A DNA stretch of 6,862 nucleotides, taken from Flavobacteriaceae bacterium. Lineage in GTDB: Bacteria > Bacteroidota > Bacteroidia > Flavobacteriales > Flavobacteriaceae. Shown here in pieces: positions 1 through 6,564 of this stretch. The stretch lies in NCBI GenBank assembly GCA_947461915.1, contig CANHNG010000097.1, positions 1-6,862 of the forward strand, read 5' to 3'. The notes beneath the pieces are model-generated. The model saw only the letters and a list, made by a program, of their open reading frames with translations. It was not told the origin of the DNA and searched no databases. The number at the start of each line of letters is the position of its first letter. The first letter of the stretch is position 1. The position numbers and the translations under genes are program-made.

Positions 1-1212
1 AACGAAACCATCTACAAAACATTTCCTGACGGGAGTTTTGAAAACAGTTCTATCGATTCAACCACTGATATTCCACAGGTAATACAAGAGTTTTCGGGTC
101 AATTCTCCTCGAAAAAAAACAATTTCAAATTCATTAACAACGGTCTGTTTGGTTACATTTCTTATGATGCCGTTCGTTATTTCGAAAAAGTGACTATTGC
201 CAAAAAAAGTAATAGCAATACCATTCCGGATGTGTATTATGCGGTATACCAAAACATCATAGCCATCAACCATTTCAAGAACGAAGCCTATATTTTCTGC
301 CATAGTCTGGACGGAAGAAACAATATTTCGGAAATCGAACAATTGTTGCAATCCCGAAACATTGCTTCCTATCAATTTTCAAAAGAAGGAGAGGGTTTTT
401 CCAACTTGACTGACGAAGAATTCAAGCATAATGTGGCTTTGGCCAAAAAGCACTGTTATAGAGGAGATGTTTTCCAATTGGTTTTGTCAAGAAGATTCAC
501 CCAAGGTTTTAAAGGAGATGAATTCAATGTTTACAGAGCGTTGCGAAGCATCAATCCTTCGCCCTATTTGTTCTTTTTTGATTATGGCGATTTCAAAATA
601 TTTGGCTCTTCTCCCGAAGCCCAAATTATCGTCAAAAACCGAAAAGCCGAAATTCACCCCATCGCAGGAACATTTAGAAGAACTGGTGATGACGAAAAAG
701 ATGCTGAATTAGCCAAAAAATTATCAGAAGACAAAAAAGAGAATAGCGAACACGTGATGCTGGTCGATTTAGCTAGAAACGATTTGAGCCGGAACGGTCA
801 CGATGTTAATGTGGAAAAATACCGTGAAGTGCAATTTTTCTCCCATGTGATTCATTTGGTTTCAAAAGTAACAGGATATTTACACAAGAAAGCCACGACA
901 ATGCAAGTCGTTGCCGATACTTTCCCCGCAGGAACATTAAGCGGAGCACCAAAACACAGAGCGATGCAACTCATCGAAGAATACGAAAAAACCAATCGAA
1001 ATTTTTATGGTGGTGCTATTGGCTTTATGGATTTTGAAGGTAATTTTAATCACGCAATAATGATTCGGACTTTCTTGAGTAAAAACCATCAATTGCATTG
1101 TCAAGCAGGCGCAGGAATTGTCGCCGATTCAGACGAGGAAAGCGAAATGCAGGAAGTGTATAATAAATTAAGGGCCCTGAATGCGGCTTTGGATTTGGCA
1201 GAAACAATATAA
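1..1212 (+). CDS. trpE: Anthranilate synthase component I, 5' end cut by window
   Basis: This is the large subunit of anthranilate synthase. It converts chorismate to anthranilate with ammonia supplied by TrpG, the first committed step of tryptophan synthesis, in the cytoplasm. The frame is open from base 1, giving 403 visible residues; family members are usually about 460-520 long, so roughly 60 or more N-terminal residues, including the usual Trp-binding LLES region, lie outside the window. A GTG at 190 is internal and not the start, because conserved sequence (GYISYDAVRYFE, visible residues 51-62) precedes it. Chorismate-binding motifs appear in order: NPSPY (185-189), HPIAGT (219-224), EHVMLVDLARND (250-261), FPAGTLSGAPK (308-318) and GAGIVADSDEESE (370-382). 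The PAGTLSGAPK form and the adjacent trpG favour TrpE over PabB. The stop is TAA, and trpG follows after 94 nt. Identity is near certain; feedback control by tryptophan is known for the family but cannot be judged without the N-terminus. Confidence 0.97.
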   Translation, partial: NETIYKTFPDGSFENSSIDSTTDIPQVIQEFSGQFSSKKNNFKFINNGLFGYISYDAVRYFEKVTIAKKSNSNTIPDVYYAVYQNIIAINHFKNEAYIFCHSLDGRNNISEIEQLLQSRNIASYQFSKEGEGFSNLTDEEFKHNVALAKKHCYRGDVFQLVLSRRFTQGFKGDEFNVYRALRSINPSPYLFFFDYGDFKIFGSSPEAQIIVKNRKAEIHPIAGTFRRTGDDEKDAELAKKLSEDKKENSEHVMLVDLARNDLSRNGHDVNVEKYREVQFFSHVIHLVSKVTGYLHKKATTMQVVADTFPAGTLSGAPKHRAMQLIEEYEKTNRNFYGGAIGFMDFEGNFNHAIMIRTFLSKNHQLHCQAGAGIVADSDEESEMQEVYNKLRALNAALDLAETI

Positions 1213-1219
1213 AAGTAGT

Positions 1220-1244
1220 CAGTGTTCAGTTTTTAGTGTTCAGT
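1220..1244. repeat. 7-bp tandem repeat tract, CAGTGTT type
   Basis: Just after the trpE stop lie three and a half imperfect heptamers in register: CAGTGTT (1220-1226), CAGTTTT (1227-1233), TAGTGTT (1234-1240) and CAGT (1241-1244). The 10-mer AGTGTTCAGT occurs twice, 14 nt (two repeat units) apart. It is non-coding. Similar CAGTTTT-type heptamer runs are, to my recollection, common in gaps of flavobacterial genomes. Function is unknown. Confidence 0.75.
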
Positions 1245-1262
1245 AGCAATTTGCAAAACCTG

Positions 1263-1287
1263 AAACTTTAAACTTTAAACTTTAAAC
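1263..1287. repeat. 7-bp tandem repeat tract, AAACTTT type
   Basis: Three exact copies of AAACTTT (1263-1269, 1270-1276, 1277-1283) are followed by AAAC (1284-1287). The unit is unrelated to the CAGTGTT tract 19 nt upstream but has the same 7-bp period. The same unit, in both orientations, builds the inverted repeat in the trpD-trpC gap. The 15-mer AAACTTTAAACAAAA at 1277-1291 recurs exactly at 3781-3795 just ahead of trpC. Confidence 0.85.
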
Positions 1288-1298
1288 AAAAAGACAAA

Positions 1299-1310
1299 AT
1301 GAAAAAATGA
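1299..1310 (+). promoter_or_regulatory. Three-codon mini-ORF overlapping the trpG start
   Basis: The sequence ATG AAA AAA TGA reads Met-Lys-Lys-stop. Its TGA (1308-1310) overlaps the trpG ATG (1307-1309) as ATGA, a layout that could allow termination-reinitiation onto trpG. It may equally be chance in an A-rich leader, and there is no evidence that it is translated. Confidence 0.2.
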
Positions 1311-1873
1311 AAAAAATACTAGTCATAGACAATTACGATAGTTTCACTTATAATTTGGTGCACTATCTCGAAGATTTAAATTGTGAAGTTACCGTTTACA
1401 GAAACGATGAATTTGATATTGATGAAATTGCAATCTTCGATAAAATATTACTTTCACCGGGGCCTGGAATTCCTGATGAAGCGGGATTATTAAAAGCCGT
1501 AATTGCAAAATATGCCCCAACAAAAAGTATTCTTGGAGTTTGCCTTGGTCAACAAGCCATTGGAGAAGTTTTTGGAGGAACGCTTTCTAATTTGGACAAA
1601 GTGTATCATGGCGTAGCGACCATGGTCAAAACTTCGGTTGACGATGAGCTTTTGTTCGAAGGTTTAGGAAATGAATTTGAAGTAGGACGCTATCATTCTT
1701 GGGTTGTCGATGCCGAATTACCTGAAGTTTTAGAAGCCACTTCTTTCGACGAAAATGGCCAAGTAATGTCATTGCGCCACAAAACTTTCGATGTGCGCGG
1801 CGTACAATTTCACCCTGAAAGTGTGTTAACACCAAACGGAAAGAAGATTCTGGAAAACTGGGTTAAAAATTAG
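1307..1873 (+). CDS. trpG: Anthranilate synthase component II (glutamine amidotransferase)
   Basis: This is the class I glutamine amidotransferase subunit that hydrolyses glutamine and channels ammonia to TrpE. In some bacteria the same protein also serves p-aminobenzoate synthase (PabB); that cannot be judged here. The protein has 188 residues, the normal free-standing length, and is not fused to TrpE or TrpD. Visible landmarks are the N-terminal ILVIDNYDSFTYNLVHY (4-20), the oxyanion-hole segment SPGPG (50-54), the nucleophile Cys79 in GVCLGQQ, and the catalytic His169 and Glu171 in VQFHPES. The ATG at 1307 is chosen because MKKILVIDNYDSF begins exactly as in homologues; the ATG at 1299 is in another frame and stops after three codons. 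The context upstream is A-rich with no Shine-Dalgarno sequence. The stop is TAG, and the cytochrome gene starts 13 nt later. The catalytic triad is intact, so I expect an active enzyme. Confidence 0.98.
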   Translation: MKKILVIDNYDSFTYNLVHYLEDLNCEVTVYRNDEFDIDEIAIFDKILLSPGPGIPDEAGLLKAVIAKYAPTKSILGVCLGQQAIGEVFGGTLSNLDKVYHGVATMVKTSVDDELLFEGLGNEFEVGRYHSWVVDAELPEVLEATSFDENGQVMSLRHKTFDVRGVQFHPESVLTPNGKKILENWVKN

Positions 1874-1886
1874 TCTAAAACATATT

Positions 1887-2723
1887 TTGAACAAACTTAA
1901 AATCAATATTATAATTTCTTGTTTTTTTATTTTTAGCTTCCTTTCTTGCAATCAAAAGAAAGAGCAAAAGATAGAAGCAATAACTATTGCCCAAACCGAA
2001 ATTAAATTGGATTTATTGGATTTGCAGAAAAAAAACAGGCTTGGAAAAGACACCATTATAATAATCGCAAATGATCCTGTTTATCATAAACTGAAGAAAT
2101 ACAATGCCGTGAGCGCATCACTTTTGATTAAAAATGAAATTGATTTAACGAAAATTGACCCGAAAAATACGAAAATAGTGTTTGAATGCATCGATGGTTA
2201 CAAACCCGAAATGCCTATGGAGTTATTTTTAAATTCAAATCCTTACTTGGCTTACCGAGATATTGATGCGCCAAAAGGTTCGAATTGGGAAGCAATTATC
2301 AAGGACGGAAATGAAATGAATGCAGAACCGTTTTATATCGTTTATACTTCGGTTTCAGAAAAAGATACTCAATATAAATGGCCTTATAATTTGGTTAGAA
2401 TAAATCTTGAACCACTGAATAAATCAACGATAGAATTATATCCGCTAAAAAATAGAAAATTGGAATCTGGTTATACATTATTCAAAAGTCAATGCCTAAC
2501 CTGTCACGCCATAAACGGAATTGGAGGAACAATGGGACCGGAACTAAATTATCCGAAAAGTGTTGCCGAATATTGGAAAGAAGATGAATTGGTTAATTAT
2601 ATCGTGAATCCGGCTTCTTTTAGAAACAAAGTCAAAATGCCGACACTCGGAATTACAAAACAGCAATCTCAGAAAATTGTTGATTATTTAAAATATATGT
2701 CTGAAAATAAAAAGAAATCATAA
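1887..2723 (+). CDS. c-type cytochrome lipoprotein with sulfite-oxidase-like N-terminal region
   Basis: This is a 278-residue predicted envelope haem protein of unknown partner. Seen: a basic start (MNKLK), a hydrophobic stretch (about 6-20) and a lipobox-like FLSC with Cys21 as the likely lipidated residue; a middle region (about 30-185) with VFECIDGYKPEMPM, PYLAYRDIDAP, W134, PFYIVYT and WPYNLVRI; and a C-terminal cytochrome c domain (about 192-273) with the haem motif CLTCH (203-207), GGTMGPELN and KMP, whose Met251 is the probable distal ligand. The middle pattern resembles molybdopterin-oxidoreductase (SUOX) folds; that is pattern memory, not a search. The start is TTG, since no in-frame ATG precedes the signal peptide. 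No acidic cluster follows Cys21, so surface export is not indicated. It lies 13 nt after trpG and 1 nt before trpD, implying co-transcription. Electron transfer is plausible; a role in tryptophan synthesis is not shown. Confidence 0.85.
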   Translation: MNKLKINIIISCFFIFSFLSCNQKKEQKIEAITIAQTEIKLDLLDLQKKNRLGKDTIIIIANDPVYHKLKKYNAVSASLLIKNEIDLTKIDPKNTKIVFECIDGYKPEMPMELFLNSNPYLAYRDIDAPKGSNWEAIIKDGNEMNAEPFYIVYTSVSEKDTQYKWPYNLVRINLEPLNKSTIELYPLKNRKLESGYTLFKSQCLTCHAINGIGGTMGPELNYPKSVAEYWKEDELVNYIVNPASFRNKVKMPTLGITKQQSQKIVDYLKYMSENKKKS

Positions 2724-2724
2724 A

Positions 2725-3717
2725 ATGAAAACCATCTTAAACAGACTCATCAATCACGAAATGCTTTCGGCAGCGGAGGCGAAAAATGTATTGGTTAACA
2801 TCTCCAACGGAAATTATAATCCAAGCCAAATTGCTTCTTTTCTTACCGTTTATATGATGCGAAGAATCAGTATAGAAGAACTTTCAGGTTTTCGGGAAGC
2901 CTTGTTGGAATTGTGTCTTCGCATTGATTTATTAGCCTACAACACCATCGATTTGTGTGGAACGGGCGGTGATGGAAAAGACACCTTCAATATTTCTACT
3001 TTGGCCTCTTTTGTGACCGCTGGAGCAGGAATTAAAGTGGCGAAACACGGTAATTATGGTGTTTCTTCCATTTCTGGATCGAGCAACGTAATGGAAACTT
3101 TAGGCGTTAAATTCAGTAATGACGCTAATTTCTTGGAAAAATGTGTGGATCAAGCAGGCATTTGCATCCTGCATGCGCCTCTTTTTCACCCTGCAATGAA
3201 AAACGTAGGACCTATCCGGAAAGAATTGGGAGTGAGAACTTTTTTCAATATGTTGGGCCCCATGATAAACCCGTCGTTTCCCAAAAACCAATTAGTGGGT
3301 GTATTTAATCTTGAATTGGCCAGAATTTACGGGTATTTATACCAAAACACCGATAGAAATTTCACCATTTTACATTCTTTGGATGGTTATGATGAAATTT
3401 CATTGACCTGTCCAACTAAATTTATTTCAAATACCAAAGAGGGAATTCTAAATCCTGACGATTTTGGTGTTCGTTCTTTGGCGCAAACTGAAATCGAAGG
3501 CGGAACAACCATCGAAGCGTCGGCAGAAATGTTCATGAAAGTCATTTCCGGAAAAGGAACCGAAGCCCAAAACAATGTTGTTTGCGCCAATGCTGCCATG
3601 GCAATTGCAACCGTTACAAAATGCACTCCATTGGATGGATTCGAATTGGCAAAGGAAAGTCTATTCTCCGGAAAAGGATTGGCAGCATTGAATAAATTAC
3701 AAGAATTAAGTAAATAA
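2725..3717 (+). CDS. trpD: Anthranilate phosphoribosyltransferase
   Basis: The enzyme transfers the phosphoribosyl group of PRPP to anthranilate, giving phosphoribosyl-anthranilate, the second pathway step, in the cytoplasm. It has 330 residues, the usual length for stand-alone TrpD. The small N-terminal helical domain covers about 1-68. The PRPP-binding glycine loop is CGTGGDGKDTFN (78-89), followed by KHGN (107-110) and GSSNVMETLG (118-127), where many homologues have GSADVLE. HAPLFHPAMK (150-159), Arg165 and RTFFNMLGPMINP (171-183) form the anthranilate channel, and DGYDE (220-224) supplies the acidic metal-binding residues. The ATG lies 1 nt after the stop of the cytochrome gene, so translation is probably coupled to it. 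The stop is TAA, followed by an 83-nt gap containing a strong inverted repeat. All key motifs are intact. Confidence 0.98.
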   Translation: MKTILNRLINHEMLSAAEAKNVLVNISNGNYNPSQIASFLTVYMMRRISIEELSGFREALLELCLRIDLLAYNTIDLCGTGGDGKDTFNISTLASFVTAGAGIKVAKHGNYGVSSISGSSNVMETLGVKFSNDANFLEKCVDQAGICILHAPLFHPAMKNVGPIRKELGVRTFFNMLGPMINPSFPKNQLVGVFNLELARIYGYLYQNTDRNFTILHSLDGYDEISLTCPTKFISNTKEGILNPDDFGVRSLAQTEIEGGTTIEASAEMFMKVISGKGTEAQNNVVCANAAMAIATVTKCTPLDGFELAKESLFSGKGLAALNKLQELSK

Positions 3718-3728
3718 GATAGTTTGAA

Positions 3729-3775
3729 GTTTAAGGTTTAAAGTTGTAGGAATAGATCAACTTTAAACCTTAAAC
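3729..3775. repeat. Perfect 18-bp inverted repeat between trpD and trpC
   Basis: The left arm GTTTAAGGTTTAAAGTTG (3729-3746) and right arm CAACTTTAAACCTTAAAC (3758-3775) are exact reverse complements around an 11-nt loop (3747-3757). Each arm is made of GTTTAAR heptamers, related to the AAACTTT tract before trpG; one further unit, GTTTGAA, lies at 3722-3728. In RNA it would fold as a long AU-rich hairpin in mid-operon. No U-run follows it on the + strand, so it is not a classical intrinsic terminator. It could affect mRNA stability or processing, or be an inert repeat. Confidence 0.85.
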
Positions 3776-3800
3776 AAAGAAAACTTTAAACAAAATATAA

Positions 3801-4580
3801 ATGAATATTTTAGATAGAATCATAATCGACAAAAGAAGGGAAGTCATTCTCAAGAAATCAATAATTCCCGTTTCGCAGTTGGAAACTTCTGTTTTCTTTG
3901 AAAAAAGGACGATTTCTTTAAGCGCAAATTTAAAAAACAGCAATTCAGGAATTATAGCCGAACACAAACGCCGCTCGCCTTCCAAAGCTGAAATTAATTA
4001 TGGCTTCACGGTGGAGGAAGTCGTAAATGGATATGAAGAAGCTGGTGCTTGTGGGATTTCAGTTCTTACCGATGGAAAATATTTTGGCGGTTCATTAGAC
4101 GATTTACTTTTAGCAAGAGCAAGTGTAACCATTCCGCTTTTGCGAAAAGAATTCATTGTGGATGAGTATCAAATTCTAGAAGCCAAAGCGCACGGTGCCG
4201 ATTTGATTTTGCTGATTGCGGCAGTTTTGACAAGGGAAGAAATCAAAAATTTATCGGAATTTGCCAAAGGTTTAGGTCTAGAAGTATTATTGGAAGTTCA
4301 CAATTTAGAAGAACTAGAAAAATCAATAATGCCAACTCTTGATATGATTGGCGTAAACAATCGAAACCTAAAAACCTTCGAAGTGAGTCTAGATTTTAGT
4401 AAACAACTGGCAGATAAGATACCAAATGATTTTGTAAAAGTTTCCGAAAGTGGCATTTCATCCATTGAAGCCATCAATGAATTAAAGCCTTTTGGTTATA
4501 AAGGGTTCCTGATTGGAGAAAACTTTATGAAAACGGCAAATGCGGGTAAAGCTGCAAGTGAATTTATTTCAAAATTATAA
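3801..4580 (+). CDS. trpC: Indole-3-glycerol phosphate synthase
   Basis: This is a cytoplasmic TIM-barrel enzyme that decarboxylates and closes the ring of CdRP (carboxyphenylamino-deoxyribulose phosphate) to give indole-3-glycerol phosphate. It has 259 residues, normal for a monofunctional enzyme; the trpF activity is a separate gene here rather than fused. Conserved strand-end motifs are IIAEHKRRSPSK (51-62), with Glu54, Lys56 and Ser59; SVLTDGKYFGGS (87-98); LLRKEFIVDEYQI (113-125), with the expected catalytic Lys116; LLIAAVL (137-143); LLEVH, with Glu165; IGVNNRNLKTF, with Asn186; and VSESGIS, with Glu216 and Ser217. The phosphate-binding end is GFLIGENFM (235-243). The ATG at 3801 follows AAACTTTAAACAAAA, a 15-mer also found before trpG. 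The stop is TAA, and trpF begins 2 nt later. Assignments of catalytic residues rest on family alignment from memory. Confidence 0.98.
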   Translation: MNILDRIIIDKRREVILKKSIIPVSQLETSVFFEKRTISLSANLKNSNSGIIAEHKRRSPSKAEINYGFTVEEVVNGYEEAGACGISVLTDGKYFGGSLDDLLLARASVTIPLLRKEFIVDEYQILEAKAHGADLILLIAAVLTREEIKNLSEFAKGLGLEVLLEVHNLEELEKSIMPTLDMIGVNNRNLKTFEVSLDFSKQLADKIPNDFVKVSESGISSIEAINELKPFGYKGFLIGENFMKTANAGKAASEFISKL

Positions 4581-4582
4581 AA

Positions 4583-5200
4583 ATGAAAATCAAAATCTGC
4601 GGAATGAAATATCCCGACAATATTCTTGAAGTAGGCGCGCTCCTACCCGATTATATGGGCTTTATATTCTGGGATAAATCAGCTCGTTATTTTGATGGAA
4701 TCATTCCCAAATTGCCCAAGTCAATCCAGAAAGTAGGTGTTTTTGTCGATGCCAATTTTGATGAAATTCTTGAAAAAATTAAAAAATACGATTTGCAAGT
4801 TATCCAATTGCACGGACATGAATCGGCCGAATTTTGCAAAACATTAAAAAAAAATACACCAAAAGGGATAGATATCATAAAAGTATTTTCAATTTTAGAT
4901 ACCTTTGACTTCGATTTGCTTAAACCTTTCGAAACATTCTGTGACTATTTTCTTTTTGACACTAAAGGAAAATTACCTGGCGGAAACGGAAGCACTTTTG
5001 ATTGGAAGGTTCTAGAAAACTATCCCTCAACAAAACCTTTTTTCTTGAGTGGTGGAATAGGAATTAATGAAATGAGTACAGTAAATGAAATCTCGAAAAC
5101 CAATTTGCCCATTTATGCCATTGATATAAATAGTAAATTTGAAATCGAACCTGGATTAAAAAACATAGAATTATTAAATATAATAGTGGAACGTTTTTAG
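4583..5200 (+). CDS. trpF: Phosphoribosylanthranilate isomerase
   Basis: The enzyme performs the Amadori rearrangement of phosphoribosyl-anthranilate to CdRP, the step between TrpD and TrpC, in the cytoplasm. It has 205 residues, the normal length for monofunctional TrpF. The general base Cys6 is in KIKICGMK (2-9), and the general acid Asp126 is in FLFDTKG (123-129). Other family marks are YMGFIFW (24-30), SARYF (33-37), KVGVFVDAN (50-58), QLHGHE (75-80), [10 protein letters not shown] (132-141), FLSGGI (154-159) and [14 protein letters not shown] (181-194), which form the phosphate-binding end of the barrel. It starts 2 nt after the trpC stop, so the two are almost certainly translationally coupled. 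A run of nine A lies inside the gene at 4846-4854, but the frame is intact. The stop is TAG, followed by a 55-nt gap before trpB. Confidence 0.98.
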   Translation: MKIKICGMKYPDNILEVGALLPDYMGFIFWDKSARYFDGIIPKLPKSIQKVGVFVDANFDEILEKIKKYDLQVIQLHGHESAEFCKTLKKNTPKGIDIIKVFSILDTFDFDLLKPFETFCDYFLFDTKGKLPGGNGSTFDWKVLENYPSTKPFFLSGGIGINEMSTVNEISKTNLPIYAIDINSKFEIEPGLKNIELLNIIVERF

Positions 5201-5255
5201 TTGTAGCGAAAATCAACAACCGAGAAAAAAAAACCAGAACAAAAAACATAAAAAA

Positions 5256-6437
5256 ATGAGCTATCATGTTAATGAAAAAGGATTTTATGGCAACTTTGGC
5301 GGTGCCTTCATTCCTGAAATGCTGTATCCTAATGTTGAAGAATTACGTCAAAATTATTTAAAGATTAGTGCTGAGCCTAGCTTTCAAGAAGAATTCAAAT
5401 ACTTACTTAAAGATTATGTAGGCCGTCCTACTCCACTCTATTTTGCAGAGCGTTTGTCAAAGGAATACAACACCAAAGTTTATCTAAAACGAGAAGATTT
5501 ATGTCATACGGGTGCCCATAAAGTAAACAACACTATTGGTCAAATTTTAATGGCTAAGAAATTAGGTAAAACCCGAATCATTGCTGAAACTGGAGCGGGT
5601 CAACATGGTGTGGCAACTGCTACAGTATGCGCTTTGATGGGACTAGAATGTATTGTTTATATGGGAGAAGTTGATATCAAACGTCAAGCTCCAAATGTAG
5701 CAAGAATGAAAATGCTTGGTGCTGAAGTACGCCCGGCTACATCAGGTTCTAAAACGCTAAAAGACGCTACTAATGAAGCAATTAGAGATTGGATTAACAA
5801 TCCCGAAAATACCTATTATATCATTGGATCAGTTGTAGGACCGCATCCGTATCCAGATATGGTAGCGCGTTTTCAAGCTGTAATTTCAGAAGAAATTAAA
5901 CAACAATTGCTTGAAAAAGAAGGACGGGAAAATCCTGATTATGTTGTGGCTTGTGTTGGTGGAGGAAGCAATGCTGCAGGAACTTTTTATCATTTCCTAG
6001 ACGACCATGAGGTAAAAATAATTGCAGTAGAAGCTGCTGGTTTAGGCGTAGATTCTGGAGAAAGTGCTGCAACATCGGCTTTGGGAAAAATTGGTGTTAT
6101 ACACGGTAGTAAAACCCTTTTGATGCAAAGTGCTGATGGTCAAATAACCGAACCATATTCTATTTCTGCCGGATTAGATTATCCAGGTGTTGGTCCGATG
6201 CACGCTCATTTATTTGAAACTAAACGTGCCGATTTTATTGCTATAACTGATGAAGATGCTATGAATTGGGGAATCAAACTATCAAAAACAGAAGGTATTA
6301 TTCCTGCCATTGAAACTGCCCATGCCTTTGCTGTTTTAGACAAAATGAAATTCAAACCCGAAGATATAGTAGTCATCAATTTATCGGGTCGTGGAGACAA
6401 AGATTTGAATACGTATATTGATTATTTTAAATTATAA
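5256..6437 (+). CDS. trpB: Tryptophan synthase beta subunit
   Basis: This is a PLP enzyme that condenses indole with L-serine to make L-tryptophan, normally as an alpha2-beta2 complex with TrpA. It has 393 residues, typical length. Visible are [14 protein letters not shown] (10-23), [13 protein letters not shown] (56-68), [15 protein letters not shown] (78-92) with the PLP Schiff-base Lys89, [12 protein letters not shown] (111-122) with catalytic Glu111, the phosphate-cradling CVGGGSNA (233-240), [13 protein letters not shown] (302-314), [13 protein letters not shown] (345-357) and the C-terminal SGRGDKD (377-383). These are features of TrpB1, the form that works with TrpA, rather than the stand-alone TrpB2. 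The gene starts 55 nt after trpF behind an A-rich leader (ATAAAAAA just before ATG) without a Shine-Dalgarno sequence. The stop is TAA. Unlike many trp operons, trpA does not follow directly: 177 nt of non-coding sequence and an unrelated gene come next. Confidence 0.98.
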   Translation: MSYHVNEKGFYGNFGGAFIPEMLYPNVEELRQNYLKISAEPSFQEEFKYLLKDYVGRPTPLYFAERLSKEYNTKVYLKREDLCHTGAHKVNNTIGQILMAKKLGKTRIIAETGAGQHGVATATVCALMGLECIVYMGEVDIKRQAPNVARMKMLGAEVRPATSGSKTLKDATNEAIRDWINNPENTYYIIGSVVGPHPYPDMVARFQAVISEEIKQQLLEKEGRENPDYVVACVGGGSNAAGTFYHFLDDHEVKIIAVEAAGLGVDSGESAATSALGKIGVIHGSKTLLMQSADGQITEPYSISAGLDYPGVGPMHAHLFETKRADFIAITDEDAMNWGIKLSKTEGIIPAIETAHAFAVLDKMKFKPEDIVVINLSGRGDKDLNTYIDYFKL

Positions 6438-6490
6438 CTAGACGATACACTTTCCTGATAACGATCAGTAAGGCTACACGGTTTATGAAT

Positions 6491-6517
6491 GAGATTGCTT
6501 CGTTCCTTGCAATAACG
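6491..6517. repeat. Degraded copy of a dispersed GAGATTGCTTCG-type repeat
   Basis: The element begins GAGATTGCTTCGTTCCTTGC and continues AATAACG. Read on the minus strand it is very close to a widespread bacterial intergenic repeat that I recall as CGTCATTGCGAGG followed by AACGAAGCAATCTC, differing at two transitions. Its minus-strand translation gives the peptide IARNEAIS, typical of spurious ORFs made by this repeat. Short ATTGC/GCAAT arms (6494-6498 and 6509-6513) are present. Identification is from memory, not a search. The rest of the 6438-6614 gap shows no gene; the only other structure is the hairpin at 6565-6595. Confidence 0.55.
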
Positions 6518-6564
6518 AGAGATTCACTTCCATCCCTAAGGCAAGAGACAAAAGCACAAAACCA

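Noticed and set aside
431..712. 93-codon + strand ORF inside trpE
   Set aside because: It lies wholly within the conserved chorismate-binding part of trpE in another frame and resembles no family I know.
190..1212. GTG at 190 as the start of trpE
   Set aside because: The frame is open to base 1 and codes for conserved TrpE sequence (GYISYDAVRYFE) upstream of the GTG, so the true start lies outside the window.
1220..1287. Heptamer tracts as a CRISPR-like array
   Set aside because: The units are 7 bp and tandem without spacers, and there are no cas genes.
1882..1889. ATATTTTG as a Bacteroidota -7 promoter element (TAnnTTTG) before the cytochrome gene
   Set aside because: The spacing does not fit the consensus, there is no matching -33 TTTG-like element, and it overlaps the probable TTG start codon.
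3770..3985. Minus-strand ORF with a hydrophobic end over the trpC start
   Set aside because: It is antisense to the conserved TrpC N-terminus, and its hydrophobic residues come from A-rich sense-strand sequence read in reverse.
4846..4854. Run of nine A in trpF as a phase-variable or frameshift site
   Set aside because: The gene is intact across the run, Lys-rich A-runs are common in this AT-rich genome, and a housekeeping biosynthetic gene is an unlikely phase-variable locus.
5200..5220. GTTGT/ACAAC inverted repeat in the trpF-trpB gap
   Set aside because: Five pairs around an 11-nt loop is expected by chance in such sequence, and nothing else supports a signal.
6455..6468. CTGAT-AACG-ATCAG hairpin after trpB as a terminator
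   Set aside because: The stem has only five pairs and no following U-run; this is too weak to call.
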